Of a DNA stretch of 64,000 nt, positions 9,103-17,182 are shown one piece after another. A model generated the notes under the pieces. The model was not told the DNA's origin and ran no database searches. It saw only the letters and a program-made list of their open reading frames with translations. Positions within the stretch are counted from its first letter, which is position 1, and every line of letters begins with the position of its first letter. Source of the DNA: DASYTH01 sp035762905. GTDB taxonomy: Bacteria; Actinomycetota; Actinomycetes; Mycobacteriales; Pseudonocardiaceae. The position numbers and the translations under genes were made by a program. Location: positions 19,247 to 83,246 of the forward strand of contig NZ_DASUCC010000063.1 in assembly GCF_035762905.1 (NCBI RefSeq), in the 5' to 3' direction.

Positions 9103-10281
9103 TCATCGAGACGGTTCCGTGCTCCCGGTGACCCCCAGGCCGGTCGAGCGCGGAACCCCTTTTTGTGTGCCCCCCAGCGCGTCGGACAGCGCCACCAGCT
9201 CGCGGACATCCGCGTCAAGGCCCTCCCCCCTCGGCACGGCCACCGGAATCGCCCGGGTCGGCGCCGGCACCCCGGCCGCGTGGGCGGCGAGGGCACCCCG
9301 CAGCCGACGTGCGAGCGGAAGCTCCCCGAACGGCGCGAGATAGGGGCTGACCCGGACCAGCCCGTCCCGGCACTCGATCACCCGGCGGTAGTAGCGGCGG
9401 TGCACACCGGCCAGCCCGAAGGTGTCCCGCCACCGGCTGATCGGCATCCGGTTGAGCGTGTCCTCCGGGAACTCCCGGTGCAGCAAGGTCCACAGTGGAC
9501 AGAGTCGCCGGTACAGCGCCCGGTGTTGCCACCAGATCCGCAGTGCCGCCAGGCGCATGCCGACCGCCGGATAGGCCATGCCGGCCAGGAAGAGCACCAG
9601 ACCGCAGAGCACGGCCAGGATCCCGACCATGACGAGGGTTCTCGGCATCGTGCCGCCGGTCCAGCGCACCAGGTTGGCGGCGATGAAGATGGCGAGCGCG
9701 ACGACGACCCCGGCCAGACCGACCGAGGTCAGCGCCAGACCCCGGCGCAGCCTCGGGTCGGCGCCGACGGCGTAGCGCCGGGTCCACAGCAGCGCGGCGG
9801 AGAACGCGTAGAGCAGGTAGCCGTTCACGGTCAGGTAGAGCAGCGCGATCGCGGGCACGCCGACCGGCCCGGCGCCGTCGGCGGACGGCAGTACGGCGGC
9901 CGCGTCCCGCAGGCCGGCCGGGATCAGCGCGGCGGCCACCGTCATGAGCACCGCGGCGGCGGCGAGCGGGACGGCCTGCCGAATCGCCTGCCGGCGGGCG
10001 ACCGGCGCGTCCAGCGCCGAGCACAGGTAGAACGCGATCAGGCAGTACCCGCCGAGGATCTGGACCAGATGCTGAGCCAGCCGGGTCTCGATGGGGTCAA
10101 GGCCGATCGCCGCAATCCCGCCGGCAACGGCCCGGCCGAGCGTGAAGGACGCGGCCCAGCACGCGATCATCACCGTGATCGCCCGCAGCGGCAGGTTGTG
10201 CGGCGCCCGCGCGAGGCGGCCCAGCATCAGCACCAGGAGCGTGTAGGTCGCGGCGCCGTGCAGCACATGCAACGTGGTCAC
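9103..10281 (-). CDS. MAB_1171c family membrane protein (putative transporter)
   Basis: A 392-residue protein with about seven N-terminal transmembrane helices (residues 8-250, from VLHGAATYTLLVLMLG to LVMVGILAVLCGLVLFL) and a cytosolic Arg-rich tail (WWQHRALYRRLCPLWTLLHREFPE, then VHRRYYRRVIECRDGLVR). This is the layout of the actinobacterial MAB_1171c/DUF6545 family, which is called a putative transporter without experimental proof. The GTG start at 10281 has GAGG about 8 bp upstream and lies 9 bp after the ImmA/IrrE stop. It forms an operon with an EspR-like HTH and a metalloprotease, so a membrane sensor role is as plausible as transport. Confidence 0.78.
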   Translation of the reverse strand: MTTLHVLHGAATYTLLVLMLGRLARAPHNLPLRAITVMIACWAASFTLGRAVAGGIAAIGLDPIETRLAQHLVQILGGYCLIAFYLCSALDAPVARRQAIRQAVPLAAAAVLMTVAAALIPAGLRDAAAVLPSADGAGPVGVPAIALLYLTVNGYLLYAFSAALLWTRRYAVGADPRLRRGLALTSVGLAGVVVALAIFIAANLVRWTGGTMPRTLVMVGILAVLCGLVLFLAGMAYPAVGMRLAALRIWWQHRALYRRLCPLWTLLHREFPEDTLNRMPISRWRDTFGLAGVHRRYYRRVIECRDGLVRVSPYLAPFGELPLARRLRGALAAHAAGVPAPTRAIPVAVPRGEGLDADVRELVALSDALGGTQKGVPRSTGLGVTGSTEPSR

Positions 10282-10290
10282 AACGGCACC

Positions 10291-10830
10291 TCACAGCCAG
10301 CCCATCCGGCCGCCGAGCACGGTGCCCAGCCGGCGCGCGGTCGGGTCCTGGGACACCGGCGGGGCGACCCGGTCGAGTACCGAGGCCCACTGCAGGATGA
10401 TCGTGGCCACGGTTTCGGCCTCGCGTTCCTGCTCGGTGGCGTAGGAGGTGCGATGCAGGGCCCGGCGCACCGCATCGGGGTCGAGGTCGGGGTAGCGATC
10501 GCGTAAGTCGTCCGGGTCGATCGACGGACAGCGCGGCTCGACATCGATGTCGGCGCGGTGCCCGGCCAGGATGTGGCCCAGCTCGTGCAGCACGATGTGG
10601 CCCTGATGGGTCTTGGTGGTCTGCTGCTGGTAGACGATGTAGTCGGCGGCGTCGGTGGTGATCCACACCCCGAACGGTCCGGGCACCGGGATCGGATGCG
10701 GCACGAGCCGGATCGGCCGGCCCCGGTCCTCTCCCACCCGGCGGCACAGTTCGACGACGTCGAGCGGCGGGCGGATGTCCAGCTGGTTGAGCAGCCGCCG
10801 GCACCGCCTGCGCAGGTCGCGTTCCCTCAC
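10291..10830 (-). CDS. ImmA/IrrE family metallo-endopeptidase
   Basis: A 179-residue protein with the zinc-protease motif HELGH at residues 82-86 in GHIVLHELGHILAGH, the hallmark of ImmA/IrrE (COG2856). Known members cleave partner HTH repressors: ImmA cuts ImmR, and IrrE/PprI cuts DdrO. The N-terminus (residues 1-60) is the short helical lead typical of the family. The GTG start at 10830 overlaps the HTH gene's stop as GTGA, so protease and putative regulator are made together. The direct inference is that it proteolytically controls the EspR-like protein or another regulator; no substrate site can be seen. Confidence 0.88.
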   Translation of the reverse strand: MRERDLRRRCRRLLNQLDIRPPLDVVELCRRVGEDRGRPIRLVPHPIPVPGPFGVWITTDAADYIVYQQQTTKTHQGHIVLHELGHILAGHRADIDVEPRCPSIDPDDLRDRYPDLDPDAVRRALHRTSYATEQEREAETVATIILQWASVLDRVAPPVSQDPTARRLGTVLGGRMGWL

Positions 10831-11294
10831 CGGTCTTCCCTCGAACCGTCGCCGCGTTCCGCCTTCTCCTCGCGGTAGACGACGTTGAGCAGGTCCATCA
10901 CCAGCCGGCGCCGGCGCGGCGACAGCTCACCGGCGCGCATGGCCATGATCTGGACATCGCTGCTGCCGGCGATCTCGTTCAGCCGCAGCTGCTCCGAGCG
11001 GAGTCGTTCGAGCTGCTGGTTGACCCGGTCGGTCACCTCGTCGTCGAAGAAGTAGCTGACCGGTACGCCGAAGAACCCGGCAAGCGCCTGCAGGTGCTTG
11101 AAGGTCGGATTGTCCTTTTTGGATTTCCGGAGCTGCCAGATGTAGCTCTGCGAGATCTTGACCTCGCCCCCGGCGGTGATCGCCGCGGCCACCTGCTCGT
11201 TGCTGTACTCCAGCCCATTCCTCGGCGTGTACCGGGCAAACAGATGGTTGAGCTTGTCGGCCAGGGTCTGGCCGTTGGTTGTGTTATCAACCAT
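10827..11294 (-). CDS. XRE-family regulator resembling EspR
   Basis: A 155-residue DNA-binding protein. The HTH (residues 10-75: ADKLNHLFARYTP.., SNEQVAAAITAGGEVKISQSYIWQLR) and the following FKHLQALAGFFGVPVSYFFDD segment have the layout of mycobacterial EspR, a nucleoid-associated regulator of type VII secretion. The C-terminal helices (residues 90-145) would dimerise. It is the first gene of the operon with the ImmA/IrrE protease and the MAB_1171c-like membrane protein. It starts at ATG 11294, 90 bp from the divergent DUF4873 gene. No strong Shine-Dalgarno sequence is visible. Whether it regulates its own operon is inference. Confidence 0.85.
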   Translation of the reverse strand: MVDNTTNGQTLADKLNHLFARYTPRNGLEYSNEQVAAAITAGGEVKISQSYIWQLRKSKKDNPTFKHLQALAGFFGVPVSYFFDDEVTDRVNQQLERLRSEQLRLNEIAGSSDVQIMAMRAGELSPRRRRLVMDLLNVVYREEKAERGDGSREDR

Positions 11295-11384
11295 TGCGGC
11301 AGCTTAGGACTCCGCTCCGTGGCCGTTCAACTACCGAACCGTCCAAATCAGGTGATACTTGCGGTAACAGGTAATCTCTGCATC

Positions 11385-11705
11385 ATGAGCGAGCACGACG
11401 AGGAGGGCTACGCCGGCCCGGCCACGCTGACCGTCGAGAACGCCGAGCTTGCCGTGACCGTGGTGCTGCGCGGGCAGTTCGAGCCGATCGACGGGTTCTA
11501 CCACTGGTACGGCCGGATCGACCCGAACGACGAGCTGACCGCCGTGCTCGGCGGACGCGCCGCCCGGGCCGTGCTGGACACCGGCGCGGGCACGGCGCGC
11601 GGCCTGGTGTCCGAACCGGACCCATGGGGCCGCTACCGGATCACCGGGACCAGCCGCCCGCCGTTCGCCGTGGCCACCTCGCTCGCCGACCTGGACCGGG
11701 TCTGA
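11385..11705 (+). CDS. DUF4873 domain-containing protein
   Basis: A 106-residue protein matching DUF4873: YAGPATLTVENAELAVTVVLRGQFEPIDGFYHWYGRI, with LGRYRITGT-like C-terminal beta strands. The domain is found alone or attached to flavin monooxygenases in actinobacteria; its activity is unknown. Its stop TGA shares one base with the ATG of the following enoyl reductase-like gene (TGATG), so the two are translationally coupled. The start is ATG 11385. The upstream 90 bp to the divergent HTH gene holds the promoters of both, including an AT-rich GTGATACTTGCGGTAACAGG stretch, but no clear consensus can be assigned. Confidence 0.85.
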   Translation: MSEHDEEGYAGPATLTVENAELAVTVVLRGQFEPIDGFYHWYGRIDPNDELTAVLGGRAARAVLDTGAGTARGLVSEPDPWGRYRITGTSRPPFAVATSLADLDRV

Positions 11706-12868
11706 TGCCGGACCGCGACTACGACCTGGTTCTGTTCGGTGCCAGCGGGTTCACCGGCGCGCTGACCGCCGAGTATCTGGCCGGGCACGTGCCGGCCGGC
11801 TGCCGGTGGGCGCTGGCCGGCCGCAACCGGACCAAGCTGGCGGCGCTGCGCGAGCGGCTGGCCGCGACCAACCCGGCGGTGCGTGATTTGCCCCTGCTGC
11901 ACGCCGACGTCACCGACCACGCGTCGGTGCGCGCGGTGGCCGCCGCGACCCGGGTGGTGCTCACCACGGTCGGTCCCTACGCGCTCTACGGCGAGCCGCT
12001 GGTGGCCGCGTGCGCCGAGCACGGCACCGACTACCTGGACCTGACCGGCGAGCCGGAGTTCGTCGACCGGATGTACCTGCGGCACCACGCGCGGGCGAAG
12101 CAGACCGGCGCCCGGCTGGTGCACGCCTGCGGGTTCGACTCGATCCCGCACGACCTCGGCGCGTACTTCACCGTGCAGCAACTGCCGGAGGGCGTGCCGG
12201 TCACGGTGGAGGGCCACGTGCGCGGCAGCGGCACGATCTCCGGCGGCACCTTCCACTCCGCACTGGTCGTGGCCAGCCGCGGCCGGGAGACGCTGCGCGC
12301 CGCCCGGGACCGGCGGGCCGCCGACCCCGGCCCGGCGGACCGGCGGATCGCCACCCCGACCGGCCGGCCGCACCGGGCCGGCGGCCGCTGGTCGGTGCCG
12401 CTCGGCACCATCGACCCGCAGATCATCGGCCGGTCCGCGGCCGCGCTGCCGCGCTACGGTCCGGACTTCACCTACCGGCACTTCGCCTCGGTCAAGCGCC
12501 TGACCACGGTCGTCGCGGCCGGCATCGGGATCAGCGCGCTGCTGTTGCTCGCGCAGATCGCACCGGCCCGCGACTGGCTGCTCGGCCGGCGCAAGCCGGG
12601 CGAGGGACCCAGTCCGCAGAAGCGGGCCCGATCCTGGTTCACCGTGCGGTTCTCCGGCACCGGCGGCGGCCGGCGGGTGATCACCGAGGTGTCCGGCGGC
12701 GACCCCGGCTACACCGAGACCGCCAAGATGCTCGCCGAGTCCGCGCTGTGCCTGGCCTACGACGAGCTGCCGGCCACCGCCGGGCAGGTGACCACGGCAC
12801 AGGCCATGGGCAACGCGCTGATCGACCGGCTGCGCGCCGCCGGCCTGACCTTCAAAGTTATAGCTTGA
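11705..12868 (+). CDS. Trans-acting enoyl reductase-like saccharopine dehydrogenase-fold protein
   Basis: A 387-residue protein with an N-terminal NAD(P)-binding Rossmann motif (LVLFGASGFTGALTAEYL, residues 8-25) and the saccharopine dehydrogenase-like layout (VLTTVGPYALYGEPLV, YLDLTGEPEF, HACGFDSIPHDLGAY). This arrangement is that of the mycobacterial Rv2449c/Rv2953 family; Rv2953 is a trans-acting enoyl reductase in phthiocerol/phenolglycolipid synthesis. No polyketide synthase is nearby, so the substrate here is open. A hydrophobic segment near residues 270-290 may contact the membrane. It is coupled to DUF4873. The stop codon directly abuts a 13-bp tandem repeat. Confidence 0.85.
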   Translation: MPDRDYDLVLFGASGFTGALTAEYLAGHVPAGCRWALAGRNRTKLAALRERLAATNPAVRDLPLLHADVTDHASVRAVAAATRVVLTTVGPYALYGEPLVAACAEHGTDYLDLTGEPEFVDRMYLRHHARAKQTGARLVHACGFDSIPHDLGAYFTVQQLPEGVPVTVEGHVRGSGTISGGTFHSALVVASRGRETLRAARDRRAADPGPADRRIATPTGRPHRAGGRWSVPLGTIDPQIIGRSAAALPRYGPDFTYRHFASVKRLTTVVAAGIGISALLLLAQIAPARDWLLGRRKPGEGPSPQKRARSWFTVRFSGTGGGRRVITEVSGGDPGYTETAKMLAESALCLAYDELPATAGQVTTAQAMGNALIDRLRAAGLTFKVIA

Positions 12869-12907
12869 TCCGCCTCGCTAGTCCGCCTCGCTAGTCCGCC
12901 TCGCTAG
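12869..12907. repeat. 13-bp tandem repeat, three perfect units
   Basis: TCCGCCTCGCTAG occurs three times without interruption (12869, 12882, 12895). A fourth, diverged unit starts at 12908 and merges into the dispersed repeat copy 2. The array begins on the base after the stop codon of the enoyl reductase-like gene. The unit looks like an expansion of the TCCGCCTCTCC start of the dispersed repeat. Confidence 0.9.
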
Positions 12908-13020
12908 TCCGCCTCTCCGGGATTAACTGCTGTTGGTGCGTTCCAGCCGGTGGTGCGGTTGGCGGAGTGATGGTGGCTGGGTTGCGTCACGGTGCCCCTG
13001 AGGTATCTGTTGGTGGGGCG
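12908..13020. repeat. Dispersed intergenic repeat, copy 2
   Basis: This is the related copy of the element at 3751-3870, in the same orientation. The 12908-12927 block and the exact 16-mer at 12972-12987 are collinear with copy 1. It fills the gap between two converging genes. Apart from this element and the tandem array I see no other feature in 12869-13047. Confidence 0.6.
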
Positions 13021-13047
13021 AGACTTTTTCTCAATGAGTGTCGGGGG

Positions 13048-15270
13048 CTAGCGGGTGCGGGCTTCGCGCCACATGCGGTAGAGGGTGGGGCCGCCGTCCG
13101 GAACGGTGACCGTGCCGATCACCTTGAAGCCGTGGTGCAGGAACAGCGCCAGGTTGCGCCGGTTGCTGGCCTCCAGGTAGGCGGGCATCCCCTGCCGGTG
13201 CAGCTCGGAGAGCCGGCTGGCCAGCAGCGCCGAGCCGAGGCCGCGGCCCTGGTGCTCGGGCAGCACGCCGACGAAGTGCAGGTAGTGGTGCGCCCGGTCC
13301 ACCGGATGCCCGGCCTGCATGGCCGCGTCCAGGGACAGGAACCGCGGCAGGTACGGGCCGGTGGCCGCGGCCAGTTGGGCGTCGTAGTCGGCCGGGCCGG
13401 CGTCGGGGACGCCGTACGGCGCCGGGTACCAGATCGCCACCGCGGTGCGGTCGGCCGTGGCGAACACCTCGCCGGCGCCGCGCAACGCGTGCCGGGCCAG
13501 GATCCGGAAGAACGCCGGGTAGACCCGGGCCCGCACGTCCGGTTCCGGGATCAGCCACTCCCCCGGCATGTCGGTGTGGAACGCCTTGGCCAGCACCGTG
13601 GTCACCGTGTCCAGCTCGACGGAGGTGTTGTGCAGCCGGACGATTCCGGTGTCGGAGCGGACCGGCGCGCTGCGCCCCACCGGCGGCATGTCGACCACCG
13701 TCGGCAGCTCGGTGACCATCATGATCGGCGGCGGCTGCGGCCGGGACAGGTCGAGGCCGCGCTCGCTGTCCAGCTCGCTCATGGTCCGCCCGATGATCCG
13801 GTTGGCCCCCAACCCGATCGTCCGGTACACCTCCGGCCGGGTCTCCTTGAGATACCAGCCCCAGAGCAGGCCGGCGACCGCGACGATCGCGTACAGCGCC
13901 GGCAGCACCCAGCCGCGCGGATCGCCGGCCGGCACCCGGAGCAGCACCGGGAAGTTGGTCAACACCAGGACGAGCACCACGACCAGCGACACCCCGCCGA
14001 GCGCAGGCGCGATCTGGCGGCTCCACCGGCTCTCCGCGGCCGGCCGGCGGCGGAAGTAGCCGAGCACCGCGGCCGACGTGCCGATCATCAGCAGCAGCAC
14101 CCCGAGCGCGCCGAGGCTGGTGCCGACGAAGAACAGCGTGACCACCGGATCGGTCCGGCTCAGCGTGGCGATGGCCAGCACCACGAAGGCGATCGCCGAC
14201 TGGGTGAGCGAGCCGAGGTAGGGCGAGCCGGTGCGGTAGTGCGTGCCACCGAGCGCCGCCGGCAGCACCCGCTCCCGGCCGAGGCTGAACAGGTACCGGG
14301 CCACGGTGTTGTGGAAGCTGAGCAGCGCGGCGAACAGGCCGGTCACGAACAGCACCCGGGCGATGTCGGTGAGGGCCGCGCCGACGTGTCCGGAGCCGAG
14401 GTCGAACAGCAGCGCCGGCCCATGCAGCCGGGCCGCGGCCACCACCCCGTCCGGCCCGGTGGCCACGGACAGCGCCCAGGACGAGACCGTGTAGAGCAGG
14501 CCGAGCAGGCCGATCGCGAGGAACGTCGCCCTGGCAACGGTGCGCCGGGGATCCTTGGTCTCCTCGGCGAAGGCCGCGCCGCCCTCGAACCCGACGAACC
14601 CGGCGGCGGCCACGGCGAGCGCGGCGCCCCAGCCGGCGACCACCAGGTTCCCGGGCAGCACCGGCTCCAGGCTGACCGCGCCGCCGGCCGGGTTGGCGAC
14701 GAAGACCAGGTCGTAGCCGAGCACCACCAGACACTCCGCGACCACAAGGAAGGCGAGCAGCCGGCCGCTGATGTCCACCCGGAGCACCCCGACCGCCGCG
14801 ATCACCGCCCACCCGGCCACCGCGCCCAGCCACCACGGCACGGTGGCACCGAACAGGGACCCGACCAGGCCGGACAGCGCCGCCCCGAACAGCCCGTACA
14901 GCCCGATCTGCATGGCGTTGTAGGCCAGCAGCGCGACGAAACTGGCCGCCACGCCGGGTATCCGGCCCAACCCCTGAACCAGGTAGGTGTAGAAGGCCCC
15001 GGCATTGGTGATGTGCCGGGACATCGCCACGTAGCCGGCGGCGAACACGGCGAAGATCACGGTGGTGACCAGGTACGCGGCCGGCAGGCCGAGCACGCCG
15101 GTCACCGCGAAGCCGGTGGTGACCCCGCCGGCGACCGTGGTCAGCGGGGCGGCCGCGGCGACGACGAAGAACACCACGCCCGCCACCCCGAGCCGGTTGG
15201 CCGCCAGCACCGCCGACACCTTGCTCGGCGCGCGACCGGTCTGCCCGGTCCGGGGTGCGGTACCGACCAC
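13048..15270 (-). CDS. APC-superfamily permease fused to a GNAT acetyltransferase
   Basis: A 740-residue two-part protein. Residues 1-470 form an amino acid/polyamine/organocation permease with about 12 helices (VVFFVVAAAAPLTTVAGG, the APC signature FVGFEGGAAFAEETKDPRRT). After a linker, residues 515-740 form a GNAT domain with acetyl-CoA motif A in VGVLPEHQGRGLGSALLAS and LEASNRRNLALFLHHGF. The GTG start at 15270 follows AAGGAGG by 6 bp; longer versions are excluded by the neighbour. A stand-alone reading would be uptake and immediate N-acetylation of an amine or amino acid (inference). It is encoded 17 bp after GPP34 and downstream of an amide/glutamyl-ligase operon. Confidence 0.88.
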   Translation of the reverse strand: MVGTAPRTGQTGRAPSKVSAVLAANRLGVAGVVFFVVAAAAPLTTVAGGVTTGFAVTGVLGLPAAYLVTTVIFAVFAAGYVAMSRHITNAGAFYTYLVQGLGRIPGVAASFVALLAYNAMQIGLYGLFGAALSGLVGSLFGATVPWWLGAVAGWAVIAAVGVLRVDISGRLLAFLVVAECLVVLGYDLVFVANPAGGAVSLEPVLPGNLVVAGWGAALAVAAAGFVGFEGGAAFAEETKDPRRTVARATFLAIGLLGLLYTVSSWALSVATGPDGVVAAARLHGPALLFDLGSGHVGAALTDIARVLFVTGLFAALLSFHNTVARYLFSLGRERVLPAALGGTHYRTGSPYLGSLTQSAIAFVVLAIATLSRTDPVVTLFFVGTSLGALGVLLLMIGTSAAVLGYFRRRPAAESRWSRQIAPALGGVSLVVVLVLVLTNFPVLLRVPAGDPRGWVLPALYAIVAVAGLLWGWYLKETRPEVYRTIGLGANRIIGRTMSELDSERGLDLSRPQPPPIMMVTELPTVVDMPPVGRSAPVRSDTGIVRLHNTSVELDTVTTVLAKAFHTDMPGEWLIPEPDVRARVYPAFFRILARHALRGAGEVFATADRTAVAIWYPAPYGVPDAGPADYDAQLAAATGPYLPRFLSLDAAMQAGHPVDRAHHYLHFVGVLPEHQGRGLGSALLASRLSELHRQGMPAYLEASNRRNLALFLHHGFKVIGTVTVPDGGPTLYRMWREARTR

Positions 15271-15287
15271 GCGGTCCTCCTTCGGGT

Positions 15288-15965
15288 TCACCGGCGCCCG
15301 ACGACCGCGTCGCCGACCGCGGCCTCGGTGTGATCGGCCAGCTCCCGCACCGCGCGCGGAAGCTGGTCGCGCAGCCGGTCGAGCCGGCGGCGCAGGCCGG
15401 CACGCTGCTCGCGCCACCAGGCGAGCCGGGGCAACAGGCCGCAGGCGTCGGCCAGCGCCGCGAAGGTCATGGCCGGGATCGTGCTGTCCGGCGCGTGGTC
15501 GTGGGTGAGCAGGCTGTGCACGGCCGCCTCCGGGCCGAGCGCGGAGTTGAGATCAACCGCACGGTAGCTGCTCGCCGCCCCGCCCCACCAGTGCCGGCCG
15601 GACACCTCGTGCAGGATCCCGTTGAAACACAAGCGGTTGCGCACCTGGGTGACCGAGCTGTGGCTCAGGTAGACCAGCCACACCCGCACCGTGCGCGGCT
15701 GCTTGGCGACCTGCAGCTCGGTGACCACGTCCTCCAGGATCGCCTGACCGAGGACGTCCTGCAGCGGCCCGCGGTTGACCGGGACGATCCGGCCCTGCTG
15801 CACGTCGATCCGCGCCTCGAGGACCAGCTCGGACAGCAGCGCCCCGGCCAGGCCGAGCGCCATGCCGGACCGGTGCAGCCGGGCCTGCAGGTGCCCGGTG
15901 TCATGATCATGAGCGGCAAGGAAGAGCTGGTCCGCTACCCGAACGGGCGGACCGAGTCGAGTCAC
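15288..15965 (-). CDS. GPP34 (GOLPH3-like) family phosphoprotein
   Basis: A 225-residue protein of the GPP34 family, bacterial relatives of eukaryotic GOLPH3/Vps74, which binds PI4P and Golgi enzymes. Seen are VADQLFLAAHDHDTGHLQARLHRS near the N-terminus, LGLAGALLSELVLEARIDVQQGRI, and a helical C-terminus. The start is uncertain: GTG 15965 gives the usual short lead before the conserved block, while GTG 16001 adds 12 residues; neither has a strong ribosome-binding site. It precedes the permease-acetyltransferase by 17 bp. Bacterial GPP34 proteins have no settled role; peripheral membrane binding is likely. Confidence 0.85.
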   Translation of the reverse strand: MTRLGPPVRVADQLFLAAHDHDTGHLQARLHRSGMALGLAGALLSELVLEARIDVQQGRIVPVNRGPLQDVLGQAILEDVVTELQVAKQPRTVRVWLVYLSHSSVTQVRNRLCFNGILHEVSGRHWWGGAASSYRAVDLNSALGPEAAVHSLLTHDHAPDSTIPAMTFAALADACGLLPRLAWWREQRAGLRRRLDRLRDQLPRAVRELADHTEAAVGDAVVGRR

Positions 15966-16059
15966 CAGCGACCGTGCCGGAGCGTGGGAATGGAACAGCA
16001 CACGTCGTATGGCAACCTCTGGGTAGGGGACCGGAGCGGCTCATTCTGTCACCCGACGT

Positions 16060-17169
16060 TCACCCTGGGTAGAGGTCTTCTGGCCGCAATCCGTACACCC
16101 TTGCGGCGTTGCCCGAGCCGATCGCCCCGGCCAGCCGCTCGGCGTCCACTGTGGACAGTACGTCCTCGGCGATCCACTCGTCGAGCAGCCGGCCGGTGTG
16201 CCGCCGCCACAGCGCGGCGGCCAGGTGGTGCAACTCGGGCAGCACCCGGCCGTCCGAGGAGTAGACCACCGCGTCGAACGGCGCCAGCTCGAGAACCTCG
16301 GCCAGCACCGCGCCGAACCGGGCCCCGGTGAACGGCACGGTGAGCCCGACGTCGACCAGCACGTGCGGAAAGACGTGTGCGAGGTAGCCGGCGTTGCGGT
16401 GGTACGGCCAGCAGTGCAGCAACACCACGGTGATCCCCGAGTCCACTGTGGATTCCAGGAACGGGTGCAGCAGGGCCGGGTCCACCGCGCGCAGCCGCAG
16501 GTCGGGATCGCCGAAGCCGGTGTGCACCTGCAGCGGCAGACCCAGCCGGGTCGCCTCGTGCACCAGCCAGGCCAGCAGCACCGGATCGGTCAGCCGGTCT
16601 TGTCCGGACCGCAGCCACCGCCCAAGCGCCGCACCGGCTTCGGCGTCCGGCGGCGGCGCGGCCGGCAGGTCCAGCCCGCACCGGTAGCCGGCGATGGTCT
16701 TCAGTGCCACTGCCCCGCTCGCCCGCTCGCGCAGCGCCGCGGCGATCACGTCCAGCGTCTCGGCACCCCGCGCCACCGCGGTTTCCGCCACGTGCTCGAT
16801 CCGGACCACCTCGTGTCCGGCGCCCGGTCCCGACCCGGCCGGTCCGGACAACGGCGGGTCCGGCACGAACCCGGTGTCCACCAGCCAGTCCGACACCCCG
16901 GCCGCACGCAACAGCCGTCCGGTCACCTCGCGCCAGCCAAGCTCGGCGCGCCGCCGCAGGTAGGCCGTGCGGCCGGGGTGCGGCGGCAGATCGAGCACCG
17001 GAGCGCACCAGCGCAGCACCGCCTTGCCCAGCAACGAGTCGAACGGGTCGCGGTGCGCGGGCAGGGCGGGCGCCTCGGTCAGCCACCCGGCCACCGTGGC
17101 GTCGTCCAGATCCTCGGTGACCACGCCATGACAGTGCTGGTCGATCAAGGGCAGACCGTCGGTCAGCAC
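16060..17169 (-). CDS. Amidohydrolase family protein (FluG N-domain type)
   Basis: A 369-residue TIM-barrel hydrolase. The metal-binding HxH is at H12/H14 (IDQHCHG), with later ligand segments in QVHTGFGDPD, VVLLHCWPYHRNAGYLA and the closing YSSDG, which is usual for amidohydrolases of the FluG/uronate-isomerase-like branch. The GTG start at 17169 lies 13 bp after the glutamine-synthetase-like gene. In fungal FluG the same two domains are fused in one protein, which supports joint action. A plausible role is hydrolysis of a gamma-glutamyl or similar amide made by the partner ligase; the substrate cannot be read from sequence. Confidence 0.85.
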   Translation of the reverse strand: MLTDGLPLIDQHCHGVVTEDLDDATVAGWLTEAPALPAHRDPFDSLLGKAVLRWCAPVLDLPPHPGRTAYLRRRAELGWREVTGRLLRAAGVSDWLVDTGFVPDPPLSGPAGSGPGAGHEVVRIEHVAETAVARGAETLDVIAAALRERASGAVALKTIAGYRCGLDLPAAPPPDAEAGAALGRWLRSGQDRLTDPVLLAWLVHEATRLGLPLQVHTGFGDPDLRLRAVDPALLHPFLESTVDSGITVVLLHCWPYHRNAGYLAHVFPHVLVDVGLTVPFTGARFGAVLAEVLELAPFDAVVYSSDGRVLPELHHLAAALWRRHTGRLLDEWIAEDVLSTVDAERLAGAIGSGNAARVYGLRPEDLYPG

Positions 17170-17182
17170 GGCCGGTCGCCGT

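Noticed and set aside
12967..15333. A 788-codon plus-strand open frame
   Set aside because: Antisense to the permease-GNAT gene, whose motifs and ribosome-binding site are clear.
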